Below are positions 24,693 to 36,715 of a stretch of 64,000 nt of DNA, one piece after another (positions within the stretch are counted from its first letter, which is position 1; every line of letters begins with the position of its first letter). The stretch is taken from NCBI RefSeq assembly GCF_008831285.2, contig NC_045142.1, forward strand, positions 25,743,876 to 25,807,875, read 5' to 3'. This DNA is from Nymphaea colorata. Taxonomy: Eukaryota; Streptophyta; Magnoliopsida; Nymphaeales; Nymphaeaceae. The position numbers were made by a program, and so were the translations under genes. Under the pieces are notes generated by a model. That model was not told the origin of the DNA. It saw only the letters and a program-made list of their open reading frames with translations, and did not search any database.

Positions 24693-25289
24693 TATATCAA
24701 AACTTTTGAATCCATAAGTAGCGATTTAAAATATTATTATAGAGCTAGGGATTGATGAGATACACCGACATAGAGTTTTTCTACTAAGTACAAGTGCTAC
24801 TTATCAGTTATTTACAAAAATAAAAGCTTGCTTGTATTTGTGATTTCAATTTCTCGTATGTATGAAGGAATATAAACAGATCGAATATATATATTTGTCA
24901 ACCCAAATTTTAAATTCATATGGACAATCTGATAAAGAAATTTGGATCAGGTTATTTATTAAAATATGGATTTATTAAAGGTCTGCAGACCTTATTCTGG
25001 CTGATTTTGTTATTCGATTTTTAATGAGACGAAGTTCAAATTTGAGTCTAACCCAAATCTAATTACATACAATTCAATCAATTGAAAAACTACTAGAGCT
25101 TAAACCATTTAGATCTCTGCATTAGGTGAGTGCGTATCAGCATTCTTCTAATACGTCAAGGGGGTTGCCATGACTTCATTAGAAGTTTTTTTTATAAGAG
25201 GCTGAATCAATCCATATGAGCCAATAATGGGCTGATTAAAAAAATATAAAAATATAAAAATATTTTTTAAAAGAAAATTGACACCAGCT

Positions 25290-25486
25290 GAGCAGGGGCA
25301 AAAGTAGAAATCTTTCCTGAGGGATGCCGAATTAAAGTTTTTATATTTTGATCTGGACCGAAATATCATTTTTTTAAAAATTTTTATGTAAGACAAATGA
25401 ATCTTTTTTTTTTAATTTTACAAGTAAATTTTTAATTTTTTTAGGTGGGTCGGGGTCCTTGCGAACGCTGCCCTGCCTCGACAGCT
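25290..25486. mobile_element. Degenerate copy of a dispersed GGGGC-GGCTC-ended repeat
   Basis: It shares the block AATTAAAGTTTT, then an AAAATTT-rich core, then GGTGGG with a GC-rich right end. The same blocks occur near 37630, 53225, 57890 and 62880. Edges here are uncertain. Confidence 0.4.
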
Positions 25487-25643
25487 GAGTGTGTAAGAAA
25501 CAGTAGTTGGACTGCACCTTGCTCATATTGCTCATATGTGTCGTTATGTTTTCATACTTTAAAATCTCAAATTGATTTTAAAAGAATTGAAAAAGAAGGA
25601 AAAAAGAAAGTATGCTTCAATCAATCTATGTATGGGTCTTTGT

Positions 25644-25679
25644 GATGCTACTTTTTTTCTCGTTCAAAAAAGTAGCATC
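25644..25679. repeat. Perfect 14-bp hairpin
   Basis: The arms GATGCTACTTTTTT and AAAAAAGTAGCATC are exact reverse complements separated by eight bases (TCTCGTTC). No gene adjoins it. It may be a foldback remnant. Confidence 0.9.
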
Positions 25680-26742
25680 CATGAGAATCAAACCAATTGT
25701 TGGCTCGACGAATTATGTTATGCCCCCATAAGACAGACAAGACAGACAATATGAGCTGATATGTGTAAAAAATTTTCAACTTCTTGTACCAAACAAAAAT
25801 CTAGATTTAAAAGGTCAATTCATTTGAATCAGATCTTTTGGGTTAAATCGAGATTTACAACGCTGGTACTTTAACTTTTGAGATTCTTGCTGCACGAGGG
25901 ACGATCGTATTTAAATAGTAGTCCTGCTTAAGGAAATTTCTTTCGGCTAAGAAAATAAAAAGAACTCATTGAACAGTATTTCAATGCATGGTCCTGAAAT
26001 TTTACAGTAAACTCTGATTCCAAACCCAAAGAATTTGTCTTTCCAACCATGAACGACAGACTGGTGTGCCTTTCCCTTTCCGCTGGCAAGCTGTGTATTT
26101 TAGATGGGAATGTTTGTTTTGCTTTCTCACTCCATCCAATCCGAAATAAGTTAAAAATTTGGGGAAAAATGATCGTCTGTCCCCATCATCGTTTAACAAT
26201 GGATTCATAATTTGGGCTTACAGTATTAGGTATTTGTATTATTTTGGAACAAGTCAAATAATAAACCAAGCATTAAATGAAATATTTTCGTCGGATAGCA
26301 AAACATTGAAAGGTACAGCTACGGAAATGAAGACGAAGTGTTTGGCAGATTACAAAAGTAGCTGTCGATATTCCACTTGCTCAGACAACACAAATGGCAA
26401 GCGGCCATGTCCATCTACCATCCCCACTTTCACTACTCTCTCTCTCCCCCTGCCGCTTTGGCCCCTCTTCTTGCTCTCACATGAACACCATGATTGATTC
26501 CCCGACGTGTCTTCTGTGGTGGTGCTGAGACAGAGACAGGGGAGGTGAAGGAAGGAAGATCACCACCAGGACATGGATTCCTTAATACTGGGAAGATCTC
26601 ATTTTCTCAAGTTTTCATTTGGGAGAACCCTCCAACTCCTCGGGTCACTTCCTATTGTCTAGGAACCACGGTTGATTCTTTATGCATTTGATGGTGGTAA
26701 TGATCTGGGCATTAGAGAGACAATAAACAAGCTGCTTCAGGA

Positions 26743-29700
26743 ATGGGCTCCATGACTGTTGGGGAGTCTGCAATTTCTGAGAACTCTTCACCCAAATTGA
26801 AGCCCGGGATTCGGATGAGTGTGGATTTGGTAGCGGCGGCCAGAAAGCATGTTTCATTTCTTAGAACAGTGCATCATTCTGCATCGCTGCATCAAACTGG
26901 TTTCCTGTCGCAGGCCATAAGAAGGTTTCTCCTCTTCTTCTTTGTTCAGTCAATATTGAGTCTCCATGCTTCGACTGTTAACATGGTATTCTGTTAACGA
27001 AGATGGAGTGGAGTTAAGTCGTTAACTGTTCCTTTCCTTTTTTTTTTTTTTATTTCAGGTATCATCAACTATGGATGCCTCTGTATGCCCAGATATCCGA
27101 TTCCTCCCCGCTGGTTCTTCCTCCTATGGATGTGCAGTACATTTGGTTCTGCCACACCTTGAATCCTGTACCGTTCTTCATAACCAGTTAGTATTCTCTT
27201 ATAGTCACAAAATTCTTGGATCCTTATGACGCTACGTCTTGCATAAATCCGTTTTCCAGGCGGCTTTCCGTCGGTATTGCATGTCGAGATTCTCGAAAGT
27301 GATCGAGAAACCAGCCATCTTTGATGATGAAAATGAAGAGTACGCCATGAAGAGATGCAGGGAGATATGGAAACAAAGGTACCCATCTGAGCCTATTGAT
27401 CCAAGAGACTGTCCAGAGGATCCTGCGGCTGCGGGGGATACTGACCTTCATGGGGTCGACTTGTTAGCTGTGGCGATAAAGCAATTGCGGTTCTATACGC
27501 TGGTTTCCGACCCATTCTGGGGGGAGAGTTCCTTCCTGGTATCTGCAAAGCACAGATACAGAGGATTTATCTATCTGCTGCAGAAGTTTCGGGATGGACA
27601 TTCTTTGTTGGTACCCACCATTGATATTCTTCTGATATGGATGACCCACCAGGTAGCTCAGAGACTCTTTTCTCGATTATAATGATTATGTAAAAATTGA
27701 CCGTTGATGGTGCTTCTCGGAATGTACAGAGTTTCCCGGCGAGTTATCACCGAGATGTTGGGGATATGGAAATGTTTGGAGATTGGGAGTGTATGAAAGA
27801 GGAAGACATGAAAGCCACGTGTAGACTATGGGAAGCTACGTTCGATCATCCATACGAGAGAGCAGGAGTGACTTTTGATAGGACCAGGTCGCCGGTTTAT
27901 TGGGAGGCATCAGCCGTAGACGTGAATCGTGGATTTAAATCTCTTGAACCGAGACTTGTCACGGAGGTAAAATACAAAGAAGAGATGAGAAAATCATTGG
28001 GTGTTTAGGTCGCCCGTTTATCCAAAAAACAAAATAATGCAAATGAATTATCACAACTTATCCAAAGATCAGGAGTTTTTATCTCCTTGAATGCATTTTT
28101 CCTCTCTCTCATTCTCAACCTGCAAGAAAAGATAAGACTTTTCTGTTGCATGCATAAAAGACATATACCTCTTGTCATTGAACAAGGTTATTGACTTCTC
28201 TTTCTGATAGTAGGCATCTTTAGTTCTTTTTTCTGATTTACTGGTCTCCTTGACTATGTCAAGTTTGCTGTGGTGTATATTGTGTAGTATCAAAACATGG
28301 TGATTGGTTTATTCTCAAGTCTTAAAAGGAAAAACAGAAAGGATCAGTTCACCTTGTTTTTCTTCTTTTTGGTTTGAGCAGGCTTGTATATTCATGAAGG
28401 GGAATGTAGAGGAAGGATGTGTTAAGAAGACCTTCTTGAGACTAAAAACCATCAGACGCCACAAAGAGTTCAGAATGGACAGGCATGTCTCTAGTATATT
28501 GAGATGCTCATCAGAGATGGCTTTTTGGCAAAAAGAGTGCCAGTTGTGGTGCGAACTAGGAACCAGGGGAATAGCTGTTGAACTACGAAGAAAGGGAAGG
28601 GGCTTTTTCCGATCAGAACTGGTGGAGGATATTGTCTTTTCGTGGAAGGAGGTGATGAGGGCACCATCTCTCACTGTTGGCCGAGTAATAACAGTAGTAG
28701 AAAAGGAGGGGAAAGCGAAGTTAAGAGTGGTGGTATCAATGACACCACCAGTTCAGGCACCATATCTTCTCAAGTGTGTACCTGACAGGGTCACGGACGA
28801 TGCTGGTGCAATGATTTCTGATGTTATTCTCCGGATGAACAAGTATCGGCCTCAAGAGGGTAGATGGTTGTCTCGAACAGTTCTTGATCACAGTGGGAAG
28901 GAATGCTTTGTTATAAGAATCAGGTAAAGCCAGTTTCGTTTAGGTCTGTGTGCGTGCGTGCGTGTGTGCGTGTGTGTGTGTGTGAGGCATGATAGTATTT
29001 TAAGCTGCTAATTTGGTAAGCATGGCCAATTTATTTGATGTGGAAACTACAGTATATGCTTATCAGTGTTAGATTGTTAGGTTCTCCGAGAAGTTTTAGG
29101 CGATATAGCATTCAAGGTGATGACCCAATCTGCTCAGAATATTGATTATGTTCAGTCTAACTGTTGTTATGCCAGTAGGCCGCCTGAAAGCCCGTGCAGA
29201 TCACTTCAGGACTAACATCGAAAGATCATGATGGCTTTTTTTGTTTTTCCCTTAATAAGAATGCCTCCAGAATCCTGTTAACTGCAGTATATGTACCGGT
29301 CTTCGTTTATATAGCTGCAGGAAACACATTTTTAAGTCAATCTGCCTCGTAAAGCCACGCTTCTTGTTACATGATCTTGCTACTTAGATGTACATCAAGT
29401 CACTGGCTTCTGTTTTAAGTTAGCTAATGCCATATCGTTCTAGGATGGCCCAAGGATTTTGGAGAAGAGGGGGAGAAAATCCAAAGCCTGTTAAATGGGA
29501 GGAACGAATCATCCAGGTGTGCGATGGTCCCTGGTCATATGTTGCTGACTCCATAGGGATTGCCCCAGGTAATTTCCATCTTTATACGGCTTTATCCACT
29601 TTAAACCTAAATGTCAATAACTAGACTTCAGCATGCTGAGATAAAGTAGTCATTTAATAAAAATGCTGACAGTCTTAATTTCAGTTAGACGGCTAAAATG

Positions 29701-30665
29701 TTATGTTCAATTTTGAATTTTCAGTTAATAATCACTAAAGTGGTTTGAGTATTATTAGTCTAGTGTCCAAAATGGAAGAATGTTCTAAAATTAGCCTAGT
29801 GCAGCTTCTTGATTAAAATTGACTATGGAGGCAATTCATTCACTTGGTGGCAACTGTGTTCCGTACAGATGGGCTGTTCTGATTTGGGGTAAAAGTTTAA
29901 CTTAAAATGTTGTGATTGCACTTGCAGAACGGATCGTGGGAACAGCCACACCTAAAGTAGATGTAAGAGAAGAAGTTTTACATGGCAATGGAGTTATATG
30001 GTCTCTGTCAACTGGTTATGAGTTGACCATACAATGGGCGCGAGGATTAGATTTCTCACTAGAAAACAACACTTCTGGTGAACATGTAAGTTTTTGGGTA
30101 ACCTGATTACTCCAACTGCATGAAAAGTTTTGTGATATGGAGAAAAGAAAGGCAATGCTTGCAGGTTAGACTACTGAAGGGGAGGAAGCTGCAGTATCAG
30201 GTAGCAGAACCGCATTTAGACAAGGATGACATTGAGGAGGGGTTCGTGACATTAGTTCGGTACTCATCAGATGACCCAGTTGGAAGAGCAACGGCTCTGT
30301 TGAATTGGAGATTCTTCACTGTCGAGTTCCTGCCAGAAGAAGATGCAGCTACTGTGTTGCTCGTATGCACAGCAATAGTTCGGACGGTTTCAGATGTAAA
30401 GGGAGAAGATGTGGGGAATTTGTTGGTGCGAAGGAGGCTGAAGCAAGCAAAAGCAGGAAGCAGAGACTGGGGATCTGTAGTACTTGGCCATGACACGTTT
30501 TCTCAATTGAAAGATGAGATTTCCTCAAATGTGCACCTTCAACCCTGGCACTGGAATCCCAAGGAGGTGATGTCATTGCCAGAGATGAGTTACAGTTTCC
30601 AAACTGGGTTTGGTCAGTCTTCAAATGCTGATGGTGGGGATCGATTATATCAAGGGGGGATATAG
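26743..30665 (+). CDS. DUF1399 (GRDP-like) protein without glycine-rich tail
   Basis: Eight exons: 26743-26924, 27059-27167, 27260-27652, 27730-27966, 28382-28923, 29444-29568, 29928-30085 and 30165-30665; 748 aa, all joins in frame. The N-terminal half has the DUF1399 pattern: YHQLWMPLYAQ and PPMDVQYIWFCHTLNP (about 61-97), an EIWKQRYP motif, then a second related block ending PTIDILLIWMTHQ (about 216-228). The C-terminal half (about 308-748) is the less characterised part shared with the shorter family members. There is no glycine-rich C-terminus and no RNA-binding motif such as longer GRDPs have, and the length fits the short type. Function in this subgroup is not established; longer GRDPs are linked to development and stress responses. 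Exon 2 must end at the weak donor GTACCG (27168), because reading on meets a stop within 8 codons. Confidence 0.88.
28945..28984. repeat. (GT)n/(GCGT)n microsatellite in intron 5 of the DUF1399 gene
   Basis: About 40 bp of GT-rich alternating sequence, just after the exon 5 donor at 28924. Confidence 0.9.
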
Positions 30666-30669
30666 AAAG

Positions 30670-31960
30670 AAGGGAAGATCTATATCAGGTTTTAGCAGGC
30701 TGTTCTGATGGAGAACCCTTGCTGCAGAAGATCTGTTGAAGCGGTTGTTCAGCCATGAAGATTTATGGCCTTTCTTCCTACAAAGAACGGGACAATCCAA
30801 CCTTCAAGTGATGTATATAAGGCCATTGCCTCAATGCGATAATCCATAGTTGCTGCAGGAATGAAGCCTATGCTTGTTGCTGAATGATTCTAATTATGAA
30901 ATATGGCCCCTCCCAGTGTTGATGTTTTTTCTGAAACCGAGTCAGATTAAATACAGAAGAACCTGTATGATTGAACACACACCTCATGCTGTATATTGGT
31001 ATCAGCCATAATCTGAGGCATTGAAAGTCTATATAAAGTACACTATCTGCATTGCTTTGAGATTCTTGAGGATCCAATTACCATGATGAACCGAGTATTC
31101 GAGTACATTTTTTCCCTTTGGTGATAATTTGGGACAAAAGATGAAAATTATTTCTGGAGATAGAACAATGAGTTTGATGTTTCTATTGATTCTAAAGGAA
31201 TGGAACTCTATTTATTATGATCTTTTATTCCTTCATAGAACTTATGACAGGATATATAAAAATAGTTGACAGTCACTACTGGCATTTATTGTTCTTTTAA
31301 TCCTTTGTTACATTGTCATTTAATAAAAGATGGGCACAGGGTTACTGCCATATACGTACATATGCATATAAATATATATAAGATAGGTTGACGGATACAC
31401 CGAAAACTTTTATGAATATGTGTCATGTATTATTAGGTGAAACTAAGAAAAAAGAGCAAACAATGGAAGCTTTCCAATCTTTCCAATTTTGAATGTGAAA
31501 CTTTGCTAGATATTGAGCAAAGCAAACCGATCTGATGTGATTGTTTTGCATCATCAATTTGTGGAGCATTGAGCAACCTGATTTGACAATCCACATTAAT
31601 GGAGGGGTGTATTCATGAGTAGACTGTCTTCTATGGATGGTTCGTGAGGTGATCCTCGTGATCGCTTTAGTCCATTTCTTCAATGCTGAGGCAATCTTGA
31701 TGTTGATTGATTGTTCCGGTTTTTTTCTCATCCATACTTTTTACTTTCTACCGCTTTTGGTCTGATTTCAAATCTATTTGGTCGGATTTGATAAAGAAAC
31801 TTAGGCTCAGTCATTGATCACTCCTTGAAAGTTCTCATGAAGTGTGTTCCTATTCAAAATTGCAGAGGTTTTCCTTTTTAGAATTATATGTAATGAAGTT
31901 AAAATTTGGTTTGGAAAGTTGTATTAGATATGAGTATGCAAAAAGATTAATTGGGGAAAG
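30670..31960. other. 3' flank of the DUF1399 gene and intergenic DNA, no gene seen
   Basis: The first few hundred bases are probably 3' UTR. No confident polyadenylation signal or further gene could be assigned. Confidence 0.5.
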
Positions 31961-31968
31961 TTGTACTC

Positions 31969-32281
31969 TAAGTTACATGGGTATGGGTACGACAACTTAA
32001 AAAAATGTAGGTATGAAAGTATGGTAGGATGTATGTATGTATGTATATATGCAAAATAACACAAAAAATTCAAAATGAAAGTAACATTTTAGCAAACAAG
32101 TAGTATGTTAATGAATAATAACTCTAAGAATATGATGAAAAGTAAGGTAAAATAAATTAAATCTAAGTAAAATTAAGCAGTTTGAATTTAAAGTTACCCG
32201 AGTGTGTCCAAGTACCTATTTTGAATATAGATACGGTAATATGGGATACATGAACCTTACTAAAGTACCCATGTGACTTAG
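31969..32281. mobile_element. Miniature inverted-repeat element, AAGTCACATGGGTA family, copy 1
   Basis: The left end TAAGTTACATGGGTA and the right end TACCCATGTGACTTA are inverted with one mismatch. The element is flanked on both sides by GTTGTACTC, a 9-bp direct repeat (31960-31968 and 32282-32290), as expected for a target-site duplication. Similar sequence beyond it (ATATGAGT, then AAAAAGATTAA) also occurs on both sides. The element is 313 bp and non-coding. Confidence 0.75.
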
Positions 32282-32299
32282 GTTGTACTCGATATGAGT

Positions 32300-33980
32300 T
32301 TGCCAAAAAGATTAACTAGGCATATCGTAGGAAAGGGATATCGTTACTCGATCTGATATTTATGTAAAACAGAATCTGATATAAGAATCAGGTGTCGCTT
32401 CAACCAAATGTGATCGGATTTTCGGTTCCAATTTCAATTTTTTTTTCATGTCAAATTGGTTGGAAGAAACAAACTTGTCCTTGCCCACATTAACACAGAC
32501 ATCCCTGGGAAAGTTTTATCCACAAATAACTTTTTCTGCGGTTGATTTCACGGTCGACATTGAAGCAAGGCATATTTTACGAGTTGGTAACTAATAAAGA
32601 AAATTGTCTTCATCATCATTATTATAGTGACCTTCAACACGCGAAAGAAGCTGGGCGGATCAAACTTGTACTGCCAACTGAGATTTTAAGTCGCATCGGG
32701 ACAAGAAGTCCCTCTGAGATATCCCCACACCCAGGTTACCGTTGCACCAAAAGGAATGCAGAAATCAAAGTATCAAAATAATTGCCCTTAAAACGAAAAT
32801 ATGTCATGTCAAGGAAAATTGTTAAATCATCGATTGGGATATCTGATATGGATTTCTTGAGAAAAGTCAGATGTGAAAAAATTTTAACATCCAATTAAGA
32901 AATCAGATAGATTTAAAAAGTGACATTCGGTGATTCGAACTCGAGTCCGGATCGGGTTTCAAATAAATGTTCTGTATTTAATCTTAATACCTTTAGAAAA
33001 TTGGTTTCGAATGCACAGTAATATGGTCCGGATTTAGTTTTGCATTTATATATATGCATTGGGGAATTTGTTTAATTGTCTAAGTATTGGTTGCCTAAAA
33101 AAAGTTAAAGTTAAAGTTTGATGTATTAATAATTCCTCCGAGCAAAAAATTTCTGACTCCACTATTGCAAATATGGGATCTTTCTATTTAACTGTTTGGA
33201 AAAAATATGTTCATCTATGTCATAGATCAGACAATTTTGGAGGATGTTTGACTACTTTGAATCTCAAATTCGAGGTGATATGAGATCTTGTGAATTGTTA
33301 CACTCGATTTTCATAAGATTTTACATTCTGCGTTTGAAAGATGCATAGCTTACGACATGGTTTTGTAATTCTTCATCTTCAAGCCATACATTTCATCAAT
33401 TAAATCCACGGTTTTCGTGCTTTGCTACAATCATGAATTTAAGATTGGTAATTGATATCATATTAAATAAAACCTTTTGATCTTATATCCCAAGCAATCA
33501 AAATTCTTTCTTAACAGGTATTTGATTGCCTCTATTCTCATATTTATAGATTTGATGCAGGATATTCCTTGTTGATGTCTCTAGTTTTAAATCCAACTCA
33601 AAAGAGAGTTTTGAATCAATACCAAATTAAGTTTTTCGGTGTTTTGGAATGTGGCACTTCACCCTTTAACTTGTGCATGGAAAGGCCATTAAATGTCCGG
33701 TCCAAAGTATGGTATAAATGTTTATTTATTCTCGCTTGAATCTGAAGAAGTAGACAGCGAAGAAATCAATCAGCTATATAATAAAAGGTGAAATATTCCA
33801 TTCGCATATGATCCCTGACAGGACAGCCCTACCAGACGGAATCAAACGATACCAAGCAAACGCCGCTCCGGTGATGATTCCCATCCCACACGAGATCTGT
33901 TGCATGCGATTGTCATCAACCTGTCATGCTGTTGTTGTTCTCTTCTTTTGAGCAACAAATTTTTGAGGGACATGCGTCAC
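32300..33980. other. Intergenic DNA with degenerate TCGGAT-type repeats, no gene seen
   Basis: AT-rich, with scattered TCCGGAT and ATCGGATTT fragments that look like decayed relatives of the GGGATGTCAA family. No coding signal. Confidence 0.45.
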
Positions 33981-33985
33981 CTGAG

Positions 33986-34135
33986 AACAACGGAAGTCGG
34001 ATCAGGACATCACTCCATTGCTATCTTCATCCAAGTAACGACGTTCGAGCGAGCAACAGAGGAAAAAGAAGTCTGATCAGGACGTCACTCCATTGAGATC
34101 TGCATCCAAGCGACGTCACTGAAGTGACGAACAGA
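33986..34135. repeat. Two tandem 75-bp units
   Basis: Each unit contains GATCAGGAC(A/G)TCACTCCATTG, CATCCAAG and CAACAGAGGA or GAACAGAGGA. The shared block recurs 75 bp apart (34000 and 34075). Confidence 0.8.
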
Positions 34136-34376
34136 GGACGCATCCCATGACAGTGCGGTTTTTCTGTGTGTGTGTGTTTTTTTTTCCACCGCCATGATCA
34201 CCCCCCTGGCTGAGAGCGATTGTAATACATAAAAGGGAAACGTGTTGTCGCGTGTTATTGGCTGGAACAAAGTTCGCCGGCGTTTTCACCGCAAAAACTT
34301 GACATGTAACTCCCGCCTTGTAGCGCTATAGAGGATGCATGTACAGCTGGAAGGAGACTGTCCTTTATGTTTTTTT

Positions 34377-34670
34377 TAATTTTTTTTAAAATTTACATAT
34401 AATTTTTTTAAAAATATTTTTTTGTATGGTCTAATATAATATGGTCTTTTTGGTCAAGATTCATACCTAAGATTGGAATCTGAGGGTAATATGGGCGGAC
34501 AGACCCAGATCTGGGTCAATTTGGACAATGTGGGTTTGGCTAGAAGAGGCCATGTTTCTTGAAACAAGTCGAATTAAAGTTTTGACACTAACTAATTGAA
34601 ATATGTTTTTTTTTAATTTTTTAAAATTTACATATAAATTTTTAAAAAATATTTTTTCTAAGGTAGGGAC
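34377..34670. repeat. Duplicated AT-rich block
   Basis: A block with TTTTAAAATTTACATATAA followed by an AAAAATATTTTTT run occurs twice, near 34380 and 34610. It resembles the core of the dispersed GGGGC-ended repeat described elsewhere in this window. Confidence 0.5.
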
Positions 34671-34799
34671 AGGGCCGCAGAGTGTAACCTATAGTAAATT
34701 GGACATTCTCATTCCCAAAGTGTTAAAAACAAATGTAGCTTATTGAAATGGAGAGTTGAAGTTAGTTTAGATATTATGGAAGAGTATTTCATAGGGACA

Positions 34800-35130
34800 G
34801 AGTTAAGATTTTTTTAGGGGTTTGCCAAACAGTTCAACTTTGGATTCAGGTAAGATCAAACTGAACTCGAATCTAAAAAATACGTTGCACAACTATTTCA
34901 TACAAAGACAGAGCTATGATTTTTTTGAGGGGCGGGCCAAACAGTCCAACCTCGGATTCGAATAGAGCCGAACTGAACTCGAATATAAAAAATACATTGC
35001 ACAACTATTCCACACAAGGGTAGAGCTAGGATTTTTCTTTCAGGGGCGAGCCAAAAAGTCCAACTTCGAGTCTGGATAGAACCAAACTAAACTCGCATCT
35101 AAAAAATATTGCACAACTAAAACTTTTTAA
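34800..35130. repeat. Three tandem units of about 111 bp
   Basis: Units begin at 34800, 34911 and 35023 with GAGTTAAGATT, GAGCTATGATT and GAGCTAGGATT. Each continues through GCCAAACAGT or GCCAAAAAGT, then CTGAACTCGA or a near match, and ends with TTGCACAACTA. The units differ by roughly a fifth of their bases, so the array is not recent. Confidence 0.85.
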
Positions 35131-35212
35131 TTTTTTCAATGTATTTTTTTTTTCAATTAGTTGGGGTAAGACCATGGTCTAGGGGCCCCCTCCCTCCACC
35201 CCTGATTCCAGG

Positions 35213-35290
35213 GTGGTGGCCTCAACGGAGCGCTAACACTCTTTACATCTAAGAAAGGTTTCAGGTTCAAAACCTATGATCATTGTCACG
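35213..35290 (+). mobile_element. Possible tRNA-derived SINE head
   Basis: GTGGCCTCAACGGAG resembles an A box and GGTTCAAAACC a B box, spaced about 40 bp apart. It shares GAAAGGTTTCA and the B-box region with the segment at 23245. Borders and tail are not clear. Confidence 0.35.
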
Positions 35291-35319
35291 TTTTCATGTG
35301 TTATTTTTTTAAGCTGCTG

Positions 35320-36060
35320 AAAATAACAAGTACAACTTGAAAAGGTGCACCCTAAGTTTATTTAAGACTCGAAATGAACCAAAATTGAAAACATAAAGAT
35401 AAGATCACAAGGGTTCCATGCCCAAATTGGTTTCCCTTAAACCAAATTAAAAATTAAATAAAAAAAAGAGCATTGCACATCTGAATTGAGAGCCAAATGT
35501 TTGACTCTACCTTTTCCTTTTATAGCCGTGGGCTCCAATTCACATTAAGTAATACATTTGGTCACATCTATTGACACAAATTTGTTGGTGCTTACCTTAC
35601 TTCAAACAGTACCGAGCTGCCTACCAGTCATTTTGTTTTGAGCGACCTACCAACCATTGGTGCCAAACACCCTAAGGACTAGGAGATAGCTAGCTAGTTT
35701 TTTAGTTTTTAATTTTTCTAAACATGGGTATCAAAATCAATTCTTGAGTTAAATTGCCCAATAATCACATTGAAAAATTGGATGAATTCAATCATACTTA
35801 GATTCGGATATACGTAAAAAAAAAAGTTTTATTATTTCATTTCTTAAGAAAAAGAAAACAAAAAGTTTAAAATTCATGAATAATTGAAAAAAATGAAAAG
35901 AAAATGTAGAAAAGGCGGCAAGTGGCTCTTAAAGAATCCGTCCTCGCCATAAGCGATACATAAATAAGCTGATTCTAAAAATATTTCCACTACAATAGCC
36001 CATTAACATAGAAAATTTCAACAAAGAAAGGAATAAATTCAAAAGTCAAGGTAGTGGAAG
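35320..36060. other. Intergenic AT-rich DNA, no gene seen
   Basis: No conserved frame, RNA gene or defined repeat was found here. Confidence 0.5.
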
Positions 36061-36070
36061 ATCTTGTGTT

Positions 36071-36119
36071 ATATATATATATATATATAGATATATATAT
36101 ATAGATATATATATATAGA
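36071..36119. repeat. (AT)n repeat with a regular AG interruption
   Basis: Alternating AT is broken by TAGATA at regular intervals, giving a 16-bp higher-order unit near 36090-36119. Confidence 0.9.
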
Positions 36120-36660
36120 CGTATATCTATGGGTTGGAAACTGTGGGCAGAGTATTCTTGTGATGCCAATCTCCTCGACCAGTCATTGTCCAGCGATCGA
36201 TGTCGCGGGGGAAAAAAATCTGCGACATCCTTTTTGCAGTTTTCTGCTTTTGGCGTGACGCCAAAAGGACGGCCACACGCGATTGTGAAGGTCAGAGAAA
36301 GGCGATGACATCTTTACAGTCCAAATTCCAGTGAGAAAAACTGATTCATCCGCTTCTGTCCCAAAATCCAAAACTGTTCGTCCGTCCAGTTGTATCTTTT
36401 TCCAAAACTTTTTACGTGGGAAGAGGCTCTTGGATGAACTCTGAAATTGGCTTAAACATTTTTTTAATGAAATGTAAAATTTTTTTTGGGTGAGCAAAAG
36501 GGTCAATCCCTCTACCCCAAGCAAATACCCTTCAACTTGTCGCGCCCTATCACCTTAAGACACAGTAACATAACACCCACATGAATCAAAATATAGACCT
36601 GACTTATACAAACTTTTAGCCTGACCAACTATACTATGTCCATTGAAGCAAATGAAATGT

Positions 36661-36715
36661 AATGCAATTACATCAAACATTAACTACAATTACATCAAAC
36701 ATGTAACTACAAATA
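36661..36715. repeat. Short tandem duplication
   Basis: AATTACATCAAACAT occurs twice, each time followed by TAACTACAA, about 24 bp apart. Confidence 0.8.
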
